Part shown: in pieces, positions 21,595-31,203 of the stretch
Layout: each line of letters opens with the position of its first letter
Position numbering within the stretch: position 1 is the first letter of the stretch
Position numbers and translations under genes: made by a program
DNA from: Pelargonium cotyledonis
Lineage: Eukaryota; Streptophyta; Magnoliopsida; Geraniales; Geraniaceae
Length of the DNA: 31,203 nt
Direction: 5' to 3'
NCBI GenBank assembly: GCA_036897625.1
Contig: JAYMTA010000333.1
Location: 1-31,203, forward strand
The notes under the pieces: model-generated
Seen by the model: only the letters and a program-made list of their open reading frames with translations
What the model was told of the DNA's origin: nothing
The model's database searches: none

Positions 21595-21825
21595 TAATGT
21601 ATTTATAGTTAATTTGTAATTGCTTCAATACATATATTTCATACATTTGCTCTCTGTCATAATTTCCAATTACCATGTGCATTTCAAATTGAGGTATCAA
21701 AAGCTCAGATCTACATATCTGAAGAGTGAAGATCTAAAAACAATTACAACACCAGAAATTGAACACCCCTCCAATTGATAGCAACTATATAAACAGAGAG
21801 TTAAGATCTGGAGAAGAAGAAGAAA

Positions 21826-22035
21826 TTAACCAGCGTAGATGTGAACGCCAATGGCGATGAGGAAGATGGTGATGAGGCCAAAATAGATGATGGCGTGAAC
21901 AAGAATAGAAGCTCCACTGGTTTGCATATTCCCGAACTCGACGATCTTGCCCTTACCGGGAATCTGAAACAGCAGCCCAGGAGACAATAGTACAAACAGC
22001 ACCACAGCTATCACCACTGGACCCCAATCCGCCAT
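21826..22035 (-). CDS. DUF3339 membrane microprotein (At5g63500-like)
   Basis: Intact single-exon 69-residue protein of the plant-specific DUF3339 family, whose biochemical role is unknown. It opens MADWGPVVIAVVLFVLLSPG, the hallmark N-terminus of the family. Two hydrophobic helices are visible, about residues 6-24 and 43-66. They are separated by a short polar segment with IPGKGKIVEFGNMQTSG, also typical. There is no signal peptide beyond the first helix. The length matches the usual 67-72 residues. It lies upstream of gamma-CAL in the same orientation, as in Arabidopsis. The leader at 22036 to about 22150 is CT-rich on the coding strand, and the first ATG fits the family start. Confidence 0.93.
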   Translation of the reverse strand: MADWGPVVIAVVLFVLLSPGLLFQIPGKGKIVEFGNMQTSGASILVHAIIYFGLITIFLIAIGVHIYAG

Positions 22036-22209
22036 GTCTGTTCCTTCTTATTCTGCTTTTGATGAAGATGAAGATCTGTGAGAGAATCGGAGTAGGGAAG
22101 TGAGAAGCGGTAGAGTATGTATATGGAAGAAGAAAGATCCAGAGAGGAGTTGGGGTGTAGGATCTGGACACGGATCACAAAACATGTGAGCCTCGTGTTT
22201 TCTCCCAAA

Positions 22210-22640
22210 CCAACGGCTGTGATGCAGTGATGTTTTGGGGATGGTTAAACACGCTTACTTTTTACATGTGGATTCTAAAGGGTCAACCTTTCCTTGATTC
22301 CTTCTTGTCAAAAATTAGTATTTTATGTAACCGTACAAAATCTTACTCTCCAACAGTCGTCGGAACGAGACACACCAAAAAACTCTCCAGTGTCTCCAAT
22401 TTTAAATCTTACTTGATTGGTGTGTTACTGTGTGCGGGCTCGTTTTGGTATTCTTGTATTTCGGACAACATTCGAGAAGCCAAATAGCTTGCGAGTTTAG
22501 AGTAGGATTGTAGTCTTTTGAAGTTAAAAGCAAAGCAATCACAAAAACGTCTGATAATAAACTACAATTCAATAAGGTAGAATAACAAAAGTGAACAATA
22601 AAATTAGACATAATATTTTTTTTGTCTACTGACCTGTAAC
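22210..22640. other. Spacer upstream of the DUF3339 gene
   Basis: No gene or clear repeat was seen. The ORFs at 22227-22487 and 22402-22611 overlap on opposite strands and show no motif. Confidence 0.45.
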
Positions 22641-22654
22641 AACATGAATTTTTT

Positions 22655-23110
22655 TAAATTTGATGCACAATCTTCACGCTTCAGAATCAAAATTCTCCAC
22701 GAATGAGAATTGCAATCATGCCCGAGCATCCACTTTCTCTAATAATTTATTACATCCAAAAGCCTTCACTGTGCCAGACAAAGGCTCAAACACAAGACTC
22801 AAAACTAGCTTCAAGCCAACCCACAGAAGCATAACCACGAGACCACGATACTTGCCACCACGCCTCTCACGACTACGAGACTTGCTACAAGAACGAGTGC
22901 CCTCAGCACACACCCAAAAATGTGTGCTCTAAGACTTGCTCTCGGAAGTATGATAACTACAAAGGGTTGATTGTGAGAATGGTGACTTCACCAATGGACA
23001 ATCTTTGTCGCAACCAAATCCTTCATTGCGACGAACATCAACCATTGACATTTTCTCGTTGTTGCAAAAGTCCTTTATCTCGATGAATGTCATAGATTCA
23101 ACCTAAATAA
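22655..23110 (-). mobile_element. Possible fossil fragment of a Copia-type LTR element (gag region)
   Basis: On the minus strand a basic, Arg/Ser-rich stretch (around SKSRSRERRGGKYRG) followed by a cysteine-containing segment resembles the region before and at the zinc knuckle of Copia gag proteins. The fragment is broken and short; no LTRs, primer-binding site or pol region were found around it. An RS-type host gene scrap is an alternative. Confidence 0.25.
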
Positions 23111-25128
23111 CAATTCAATCATTTTCATCTCGCTCAAATTATTAATTCAAAAGATAGGGTTCGAGAAAAATCGTCATACTTAATAAATATATGCGAAGAC
23201 TAGTATTTGCCTTTGCCTTTCAAATGACTGTGCCATTCAAGGATGATTGACGTACCCATGAAAGCATATGGGTCAATAGCGTCGAGATGACTAATTGTCA
23301 TGTCCATGAAAACATAAATCAATTTTGAAGCCGCGAATGAGTTTCACCGTGGATAAAATTGTGATCCATACTCAGATTTGGTGCTGTCTTTGCTTGCCGT
23401 AACATTATAAGCACTCCATTCGGTTATGGTTGCCACAAGTAAGATACTTTAAAGCTTGGAAGCAAACTACACCTCCTCAAATTGTCACGATTATTATAAG
23501 ACAAAAACAAAATAAGACACGTGTTCAATTGATTCCGGTCATGCACGCACGCACGTGGCAACGGACAAGTTGGTGGAATTATATAAACTCTCACACCGTT
23601 GATGATGACTGAGTGTAAGGCGTGGCAATAGTGACGACGACTTCCATGCGGAGCGGGAGATGGAGCCACATTGCCTGTGAGCCGTCGGTTTCTTTTTCAA
23701 AAGATAATTATTCGATACTGACCGTCAATGTATATTTATAATTTTATCACTAAAAGCCCAATATTGACCTTTGACTTTTTTTTTCTTTTTTTTGACTTGT
23801 GTGCATTATTATCACTTAAATTAATGATGATTTTACTCTTTAATTGTTTGCTTAAAAGTTCTTTGGGAAGTTTTTTTTTTTAGATCTCTTTGGGAAGTTG
23901 ATTCCATTGAAAAAAACTCCCAACGTTATATTTAAAAAAAAAAAAAACACTCCCAACGTGTATAAACCATAACTAACTTTTGAAAATTCAAGAGCAAAAT
24001 AATTAAGCAAATACATTCCTTCAAAAAATAATAATTAAGCCAATATATAATTTTTATAAGCAAACTTTCATTAATTGCACAAATATTAACTTTGTGCAAG
24101 TAAATCTTTAGCATTAAAGTTGTTAACAAGTTTATCAATGCATGTTTATATTAATGAAATTACTATGTTTTAAAATAAATAAATAAATTCATTTTGATTG
24201 AGAATTGGAAAAGAGTAATGATGTGTTCTAACTAGATATGACACATAATTTTTTTTTTATGATGACTTGTACAAATCAAAATTTGTCAAGTGTACAATAT
24301 ATCTTATAAACCGGGCGCTTCACGCTAGAAATTTATGGGAGGACAATGTTATTATATATGTCGGGTTATTATTCATATAAACTTAATATTAAACTAGAAA
24401 AATAAGAATTACATTTCGACACATAGACTGCCACATCATTTTGTACAGAATTTGGGACAAATAGCATTTTTCATTGGAAAAATAGGGATAATCATGTAAA
24501 ACTTCTTTGTGGTGTTGCCTACAAATACATAACTACCAAATTATTAATTCCAGTTTTTGTCTGTCTCATCTTACATCTATAAAAAAAATTGCTCAAACAC
24601 AAATTTTATTGACAAAATTAATTATGTTTTGTATCACGATAATCCACATCGCTCACATATCTCTTACGTACAAGACACATTGGACCAAACGGAATAAAAA
24701 ATTCACTTTGTTGAGGTACAAAATAAAAAATGGTAGAAAATCCTGAATTAGTCTCAAATTTTAGAAGCCTCAGGAAAAGAAAAGAAAAAGCTCCAGTGAA
24801 ATTGTAGACGTGCAGCTCTGTGATTGGACTTCCCTATCTTGTTTTATCCTTGAATTTCTCTCTCCGTATTTTAGATTTTCCCCTTCTTCCCTCGTTACCG
24901 GTCGGTGCGTTTTCCGGGAAATCCAATTTTCCGTCAGATTTCCCGACCGCGACCCCCCCGCCACTTTCCCTGGAAAATTTCAATCCAATCCAATACTCCC
25001 CTTCCGATTCCATTTCATATCCTCTGCGCATATGCTTGGGTTGGTCAGGATTCAGTTGCAACTGGTCAGATTCTGATTCCTTTTAATCCAGAATCTCTGG
25101 TTGCGTCTGTCTACAATCTCAATCTTTT
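23111..25128. other. AT-rich spacer and distal promoter of the CBS-PB1 gene
   Basis: No gene seen. A CACGTGGC G-box/ABRE-like motif lies at about 23552-23559, some 1.75 kb from the CBS-PB1 ATG. Poly(A)/poly(T) tracts occur at about 23871-23881 and 23934-23947. From about 24780 the sequence becomes CT-rich and less AT-rich, as expected for a promoter and leader; overlapping ORFs there on both strands are composition effects. Confidence 0.5.
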
Positions 25129-25298
25129 GTAAGAGAAGATTAAATTCAGGTTTGTGGATATCGTATTCAAATAAAAAGAATATTTGAATGGAATTTGATT
25201 CTCTGTTTTCAAAACTTCTCAGCTAAGAAGAAGCTTCGAATTATTCGTTTCTTGTTGATTTCTGAATTAGGCGTGTTTGGTTCTGAGTTTGGTTTCAG
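25129..25298 (+). other. Candidate 5'-UTR intron of the CBS-PB1 gene
   Basis: TTTTGTAAGAG gives a donor at 25129 and GGTTTCAG an acceptor ending at 25298, four bases before the ATG. The interior is T-rich. This rests on motifs only. Confidence 0.35.
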
Positions 25299-25302
25299 GG
25301 AG

Positions 25303-28300
25303 ATGGCGAGTCATGGAGTTTCTTCTCGGAGAAGCTTGGCGCTGACATCCTCGTCTTCGCTGGGAAAGAAGAAGGCGTCTGAGAATGGAGCATCCGATTT
25401 GGCGCGAAGATCTCTTACAGCTTCGCGTCCTATGTACGTTGCTGGGTCTTGTCTTGTTTAACTATGCGTGCTTTTTTTCTATGTGATGTTTGCCTGATCA
25501 ATTGATGTTTAAGAACAATTTGTTTGATGTGATATCAACATGAACAAATAGACGTTTAACAACATTTTGTTTGGAACTTGAGTAGAGTTGACCTTTACAG
25601 TTGATATACCACTTTTTATGAGGTCTAACTCACTTGGAACTCAGTTGTAATCAAGGTATTCAATGAATCTAATCAAGATATTTAGAACACTAGGGTACGG
25701 GGTACCTCCTCCTTTGTGCAACTAACTTATTATGCATATATATATAAAAAAGTTGGGGATTAATTCTTTATGGGATGTATGCTAGCAGCTGGTATGAATA
25801 GAAGTTGCAATTTTTTTTCATTCACATGGTGGACCTATTTAACGAACTTTAACATCTTGGATCCTTGAGGATAATGGTGTTGTGGAATGAGCGTGTGGAT
25901 GGTGATCGGTACATTTGTTGTAATGGGGTTTTAAGAAGTTAGGTTTGGCAGAATGATGCAGATAGCATGTCAAAATAGCAACATTTGCATAGCCATGAAT
26001 ATGAGGGAATAATGGGTGGGATACTGATGAATTTATATCAAGAGCTTTTAATAACAATATTTTCACTGCGCTTATTTTTGAAGCAGGGGATTGACTGGAG
26101 AGCGTACCGTGAAGCGATTGCGGCTGTCTAAGGCCCTCACAGTACCAGAAAGTACTACCATCCATGATGCGTGCCGCCGGATGGCTGCTCGCAGAGTTGA
26201 CGCTTTACTGCTAACAGACTCAAATGCATTGCTTTGTGGAATCCTTACCGACAAGGTATAAGTTGAATTCTCTTTGTGGCACATACACTCTTGCTATGTT
26301 TTTGTTTCAAAACATATCTTTTCATTTTACATGATTTATTCCATTTGATTAAAGGATATAGCAACAAGAGTTATTGCCCGTGAGCTTGATCTTGAGAATA
26401 CACCTGTATCCAAAGTTATGACAAGAAACCCGGTATTTGTTCTTTCGGACACTCTTGCCGTGGAAGCACTCCAGAAAATGGTGCAAGGTTGGTTAAAACA
26501 TGAAATCATATCCACTGTCTTCTAGTTTGTAATATATTGGTTTTAGTTTATATTTTTACTGCATTCCTGATATCTGCAGGAAAATTCAGACATTTACCTG
26601 TTGTTGAGAATGGAGAGGTCATTGCTTTACTCGATATAGCTAAGTGTTTATATGACGCTATTGCTCGGATGGAAAGGGCAGCTGAAAAAGGAAAGGCCAT
26701 TGCTGCAGCGGTTGAAGGTGTTGAAAAGCACTGGGGCACTGGTAGGCATAACTGATATTCATAGTCCTCTAGTAGTAATACTTCTTTATTATGTTATTGC
26801 GTATATGACTATTTGTTTTTTCATGCTCTTTGTTGGTTGCTATGCAGGTCCCAATACATTTGTTGAGACCCTGAGAGAGCGGATGTTTAGGCCTTCATTG
26901 TCTACAATCATCCCAGACAATTCAAAGTAGGTAATATCTTCTTTATTTCAATATGATGTTTAACTGCTTATTTGCTCATTATAGTCATATGCTTTTAGCA
27001 CATGGTATTAACGTGGCAATCATAGTGTTCAAGAGTACTTATAACACCTTGTGGTATCTTTCAGGATTGTAACAGTTTTGCCAACTGACTCAGTTCTAAT
27101 GGCGTGCAAGAAGATGCATGAACTGCGAATAAGCTCTGCAGTCATAACAATCGAAAACAAACCGCGGGGAATTCTAACGTGAGTGCTTAATTTGCTTGCT
27201 CCCCACTCCTTAGCCAAAGAAGAAAATACACATTACCAATCTGGTTTTACATTTAAGTTAATAATTTGTAGATTAACTTACTGTTAAATATCTTTATGTT
27301 TTTATAATTGGAATAGATTTCAATATAATACCTTATATTTGTTGTTTACAGTTCAAAAGATATCTTGATGCGGGTTATAGCTCAAAATCTTTCCCCCGAG
27401 TCTACTCTTGTGGAGAAGGTATTTGTCTACTTTAGCCAGGAACCATATCATTTGGGCAATTTGTCATACCAATTATACATTTTTGCTGTCGGATCTGATC
27501 CTAACTAGATATTGTCTTATCTGCTAATTCTGTGGAGGATCTTATAGCCTCTGATAAATAAATGAATAAAGCTTGATTTTTACGCATTTTATTTATTCAA
27601 TTTTTAGGTCATGACTCCTAATCCAGAATGTGCAACAGTAGATACACCCATAGTTGATGCTCTGCACACCATGCATGAAGGGAAATTTTTGCACCTTCCT
27701 GTAGTAGATAGAGGTAATATATGGTCACACTGAATGAGAAAGTTGTGCAAAGTCCTCAAACCCTGATGATTATATATGGATTGTTGGATGCAGATGGAAA
27801 TATAGTTTCTGTACTTGATGTGATCAATATCACTCATGCAGCTGTGGCCACAGTAAGTCAAGTGTGTACCTTTCTTAAAGCTCAACAATTTAAACATCTT
27901 TCATTAATTTGTAAACTAAGTGCTTCTGTTGTATACATGATGGTTACTTTGTAAGCATTTTGAACTTTTCTTGGGAAGCAAGTACAGCATCTGTACTTGT
28001 ATTTATACACTAAACAAAACATATAAAAGGCTTTATGATGTGCTTGAATCTGTATTGATTAATATTTTTATAAGACTTTTCAAGGTGATCCTGAAAGTCC
28101 AAATCTTTATTGGCGCCTCAGCATCTTTCCCTATCTCTACTGTATTATGATTTGTTTCTTAGTCTGTTGTTGGTTGTATGCAATTCCATTTTGACGTGCC
28201 CACAAAAATGATATTTGTTCACTACTGTCTAGTATTTCTGTTTTCAAACAAATTGCTTTAGTTCGTCTTCTGACTGATATCTGGTCATTAGCTTTATAGA

Positions 28301-29983
28301 ATTATGGATTAACTTATCAATGAGTCCTAACTAGCTTTATAGTTATGCATGATATACCAACAATAACCCTAAGATGAATGAGTTAGAACCCGTTGGGTTT
28401 GTTAGAAGAAGAGCACTTGAGGGTATTAGGGGAAAAACCTAGTTCTAACTAACTCATCCTTAATCTTCACAAAAAATGAAAAATGGACAATGAATTTGGG
28501 ACGGAGGGTGTATTATTAAATGTTCGTCTCTGAGTTCTGTTAGAAATTTCTATGGCCTCATTTCAACTAAATGCCTTTAAATGACTATTGTCAGAGTTTC
28601 TTTCTTTTATTCTTGATGTGGGAAAAAAAATGTTTGGAGGGTTCTTCTACATTGTTACACATTGCTTTGGTTTTAGCAAATAATATTTTTCTCATAATTT
28701 TCCTCATTAACTAGGCTGGAAACATAGCAGGAGCTAATAATGACGCCACAAGCACTATGATGCAAAAGTTTTGGGATTCTGCCATGGCGTTATCTCCTAA
28801 TGATGATGACGACGAAACACGAAGGTTATATGCTGTTACAAATATGTGTGTGTCCACTTTATTTTTTAGTATGCAGTAGTGTGCACTAACGTATCGTTGG
28901 TGACATTTCAGTGATAATTCCCTGAAATTTGCTTCTGAAGGGACAGAGGCCAGATCAACTGTTCCAGGTCCTGTACCAGGGATGCCAAATACATTTTCTT
29001 TCAAAATCCAAGATAAAAAGGGGCGGATGCACAGATTTACTAGTGGTATGCTACTTTGTTCTGTTATTCTTGAGTTACCCCTACATGCCATAAAAATATG
29101 TCCTTTGACTTTTAAATTGTAGTTCATGGATGTAATTCTATTTCTCCAATTAGTAAGTTTCTGTGATTCACTCCAAAAAATGACCCTTAGTTTGATCTTG
29201 GAATGCGAACTTACAACTGCTTGCTATTCAAAGTCACTATGGTGGCTTTGAAGTAGCCTAGCAAGCCACTGTTTTTTCTTTACTTTTTTCCAACAAACAG
29301 TGGGTTGGATCTGTTCTTAAAAGAACTCCTGTAGAAGCCACTTAATTGCCAGATTACTCTTGGTATTCATTATAAATCTGCACATATTTGTTACTGATCA
29401 ATTTTGGGTTTGTTGTCTTAGATACTCGAAATTTGGCAGAACTTATAACTGCAATCCTTCAGAGGTTGGGGGATGATATTGACCGCAACAACCTGCCTCA
29501 GATTTTGGTATCTTCTAAGAGCATATGACCCTTTTCATTGGTTTATATCTTTATTTCTCCTTACTTCTATATTTGTGCTAATTGATGATTACAATCTATA
29601 GTATGAAGATGAAGACAAAGACAAATGTGTATTGGCATCAGATGATGATCTTTTAGCAGCAATGGAGCATGCACGGTTAGCTGGTTGGAAGGTATGCTTT
29701 GATCACAGCATAGATAGTTTTATTGGTCTTTTATTTGATTTATCAGAACAAAGATAAGTTGTTTGCTAAAGTCTGACATATGAGTGATGCCATTTGACAG
29801 GGTTTGCGATTGCATCTAGACTACTCGAAAGGCTCATATCGGCGCAGGAAGGGTTCTGGTTCAGGAGGTATGGAATATGCTCATCCAGATGCTTGGGCTT
29901 CAGCATTCAGTGCTGTTGCAGCAGGAGCTGCTCTAGTTGCCGGGTTAGGCGTCCTAACTTACTTGAGGAGAGCTGGTAACTAA
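25303..29983 (+). CDS. CBS-domain protein with PB1 domain and C-terminal membrane anchor (At5g63490-like)
   Basis: Plant CBSCBSPB-family protein, a likely adenosine-nucleotide sensor with a PB1 interaction module. Exons 25303-25433, 26087-26255, 26355-26487, 26580-26741, 26848-26926, 27065-27178, 27352-27418, 27608-27713, 27794-27852, 28715-28824, 28912-29045, 29422-29507, 29602-29691 and 29801-29983 join in phase into 540 residues (Arabidopsis At5g63490 is about 543). A basic Ser-rich N-terminus leads to two CBS pairs: about 60-180 (TVPESTTIHDACRRMA, GILTDKDIATRVI, KFRHLPVVENGEVIALLDI) and 228-345 (VLPTDSVLMACKKM, LTSKDILMRVIAQ, KFLHLPVVDRDGNIVSVLDV). PB1 spans about 402-490, with an acidic OPCA-like patch YEDEDKDKCVLASDDDL. 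A hydrophobic helix at about 513-534 followed by RRAGN suggests a tail-anchored protein. The membrane and ligand are unknown. Confidence 0.95.
28373..28510. mobile_element. Stowaway-like MITE remnant or foldback in CBS-PB1 intron 9
   Basis: Intron 9 (27853-28714) is the longest intron of its gene. Within it GATGAATGAGTTAGAACC (28373-28390) has an imperfect inverted partner at 28438-28459. The segment ends in TTTGGGACGGAGGGTG followed by TA at 28511, the Stowaway terminus seen at 10132. The matching left terminus was not found, so the copy is partial or rearranged. Confidence 0.5.
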
Positions 29984-30540
29984 TATTGCAGCTTAAGATG
30001 GATTTGTGTGAAGAGGCTCTACTAAGATTCTCCTAAACTTCGAAAGGATCTAATTGGAACTATTTGAGAGGGCATTGCTCTTGCCTGATGTTTTCTTCTC
30101 TAGAATCACACACACACACACACACACAGAAGTAAAAGTCGTTGTTATTTTGTTTGATTTCTTGGGTGCTGGTTTTATTGCATGATTTGAGTCTGATGCT
30201 GCTGTGTATTCCTTAGCTTCCAAGAATTTGGAGTGTGTAAGATCTCCATTGATTCCAAGAGTTTATACATGAATTCTCCAATCTCAGGAAATTAATTATA
30301 TTTGCAGAAGAACCTTATGATTTTGTTTTGTGTACCTACAACAGGCTACAACATTCATTCATTGTGTGTTTACTGATTGTGGTGTGGGATATGCAAATCT
30401 GTTGAAACCCTAGCTATCCTCTAATATTAACAACTATGTCCTGAAAATGGGAAACCCCCAGCCACATTGGCAATTTGTACCAACCAGCACCAGCTGGGCT
30501 TTGGGCCATCTGGCACACATTGGGGCCCAATTCATTACAT
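29984..30540 (+). other. 3' flank of the CBS-PB1 gene
   Basis: Probable 3' UTR, containing a (CA)n microsatellite at about 30109-30128 and T-rich downstream sequence. No further gene was seen. Confidence 0.5.
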
Positions 30541-30550
30541 AAAACATCCT

Positions 30551-30759
30551 CTATATATATATATATATGTATATATGTGTATATGTGTATATATGTGTAT
30601 ATATGTATATATGTGTATATATGTATATATGTGTATATATGTATATATGTGTATATAGTATAATGTATCTAAGCCTAATATTATTTTGGCTTAGCTTATA
30701 TGTATATATATGTATATAGTATAATGTATCTAAGTCTAATATTATTTTGGCTTAGCTTA
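30551..30759. repeat. TA/GTATATAT microsatellite with a 61-bp-period duplication
   Basis: Bases 30552-30657 are built from alternating TATATATG and TGTATATA units. A 48-bp block at 30651-30698 recurs at 30712-30759 with one base difference (AAGCCTAAT versus AAGTCTAAT), giving a period of 61 bp. The near identity indicates recent slippage or unequal exchange. The ORFs read through this tract are artefacts of the repeat. Confidence 0.93.
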
Positions 30760-30902
30760 AGCCAAGTCAATGAGATGTTGTCACTTCATTAAAATCACTT
30801 GTACCCATTTAAGTGAATTGGTGGGAGTGGAACGGTCCGCTCGAATACAAGTCATTTTAATGAGGTGTCAACATCTTATTAGTGTTTTAGTCTAAGCCAA
30901 AA
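30745..30902. mobile_element. Palindromic (foldback) MITE-like element
   Basis: The ends TTTTGGCTTAG (30745-30755) and CTAAGCCAAAA (30892-30902) are inverted repeats. Inside them, arms of 35 bp at 30769-30803 and 30846-30880 pair with about four mismatches around a 42-nt loop. This is the structure of a small foldback MITE. Flanking TA-rich microsatellites on both sides hide any target duplication. The family is unknown. Confidence 0.7.
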
Positions 30903-31203
30903 AGTAATTGGCTTATATATATATATATATATGTTTGTGTTGTTCTTTACCTAAAGATGACAATGGTCTCTCTCTATTACAGTATTTGTGCTTTATTCTT
31001 TAGCAAAAGATGACAATAATATTATTCCATATGGATACTTTACTTTTGTGTTGAAAGTGAATATGATGAGCAAATTCACATTGCATTGATGGAGAAAATG
31101 TGAAGAAGTAACATGGTTTCCACTGGGACCTCCTCATTCTCCTAGTTTTGTAGTATCACTTTATTATTGTGTGCCCATTCCATTCCATTACAAGAATTGT
31201 AAA
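30903..31203. other. AT-rich flank, nothing recognised
   Basis: A short (TA)n run at about 30914-30932, then AT-rich sequence with no ORF of note. Confidence 0.5.

Noticed and set aside
24770-25132. Cluster of overlapping ORFs on both strands
   Set aside because: Composition effect of a CT-rich leader and promoter; no frame has recognisable motifs.
28711-29127. 138-codon minus-strand ORF
   Set aside because: Antisense to CBS-PB1 exons 10 and 11, which carry the PB1 domain.
30467-30663. Two overlapping ORFs rich in YIYVYMCI-type repeats
   Set aside because: They are readings of the TATATATG microsatellite and have no gene context.

Overview
This is a 31.2-kb piece of plant nuclear genome, almost certainly a eudicot. 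The genes have GT-AG introns, plant-specific families (SBP-box, DUF3339, CBS-CBS-PB1) and AT-rich spacers with plant MITEs and microsatellites. The lineage within eudicots cannot be fixed by eye. No tools were run: splice sites were read by hand and checked only by phase and protein continuity, and family names come from memory of Arabidopsis relatives.

Layout. 1-5650: repeat-bearing spacer (a Stowaway-like MITE end, hAT-like terminal repeats, a tRNA-derived SINE-like insert with an exact 15-bp target duplication), then the leader of an SPL gene. 5651-7709 (+): SPL13-type SBP-box transcription factor with a perfect miR156 site, 391 aa. 7710-12146: spacer with an 84-bp tandem duplication, a CT/CTCGAT microsatellite, a complete Stowaway-like MITE and an old three-copy repeat. 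12147-14761 (+): F-box protein with a FIST sensory domain, 10 exons, 532 aa. 14762-16292: convergent intergenic spacer with one unexplained coding-looking short ORF. 16293-19780 (-): gamma-carbonic-anhydrase-like subunit of mitochondrial complex I, two exons around a 2.7-kb intron. 19781-21825: spacer with a perfect 19-bp hairpin and the remnant of a small gene. 21826-22035 (-): DUF3339 membrane microprotein. 22036-25302: spacer with a possible old Copia gag fragment. 25303-29983 (+): protein with four CBS repeats, a PB1 domain and a C-terminal membrane anchor, 14 exons, 540 aa. 29984-31203: 3' flank with a TA-rich microsatellite, a 61-bp-period duplication and a palindromic MITE-like element.

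The genes are not an operon, but their order is informative. From memory, Arabidopsis At5g63490 (CBS-PB1), At5g63500 (DUF3339), At5g63510 (gamma-CAL1) and At5g63520 (F-box/FIST) are neighbours, so four of the five genes form a conserved block. SPL13A/B (At5g50570/At5g50670) lie near further CBS-PB1 genes (At5g50530/At5g50640), so this window may keep an ancestral arrangement that was split in Arabidopsis. No new multi-gene system is evident. The least understood host component is the F-box/FIST protein.
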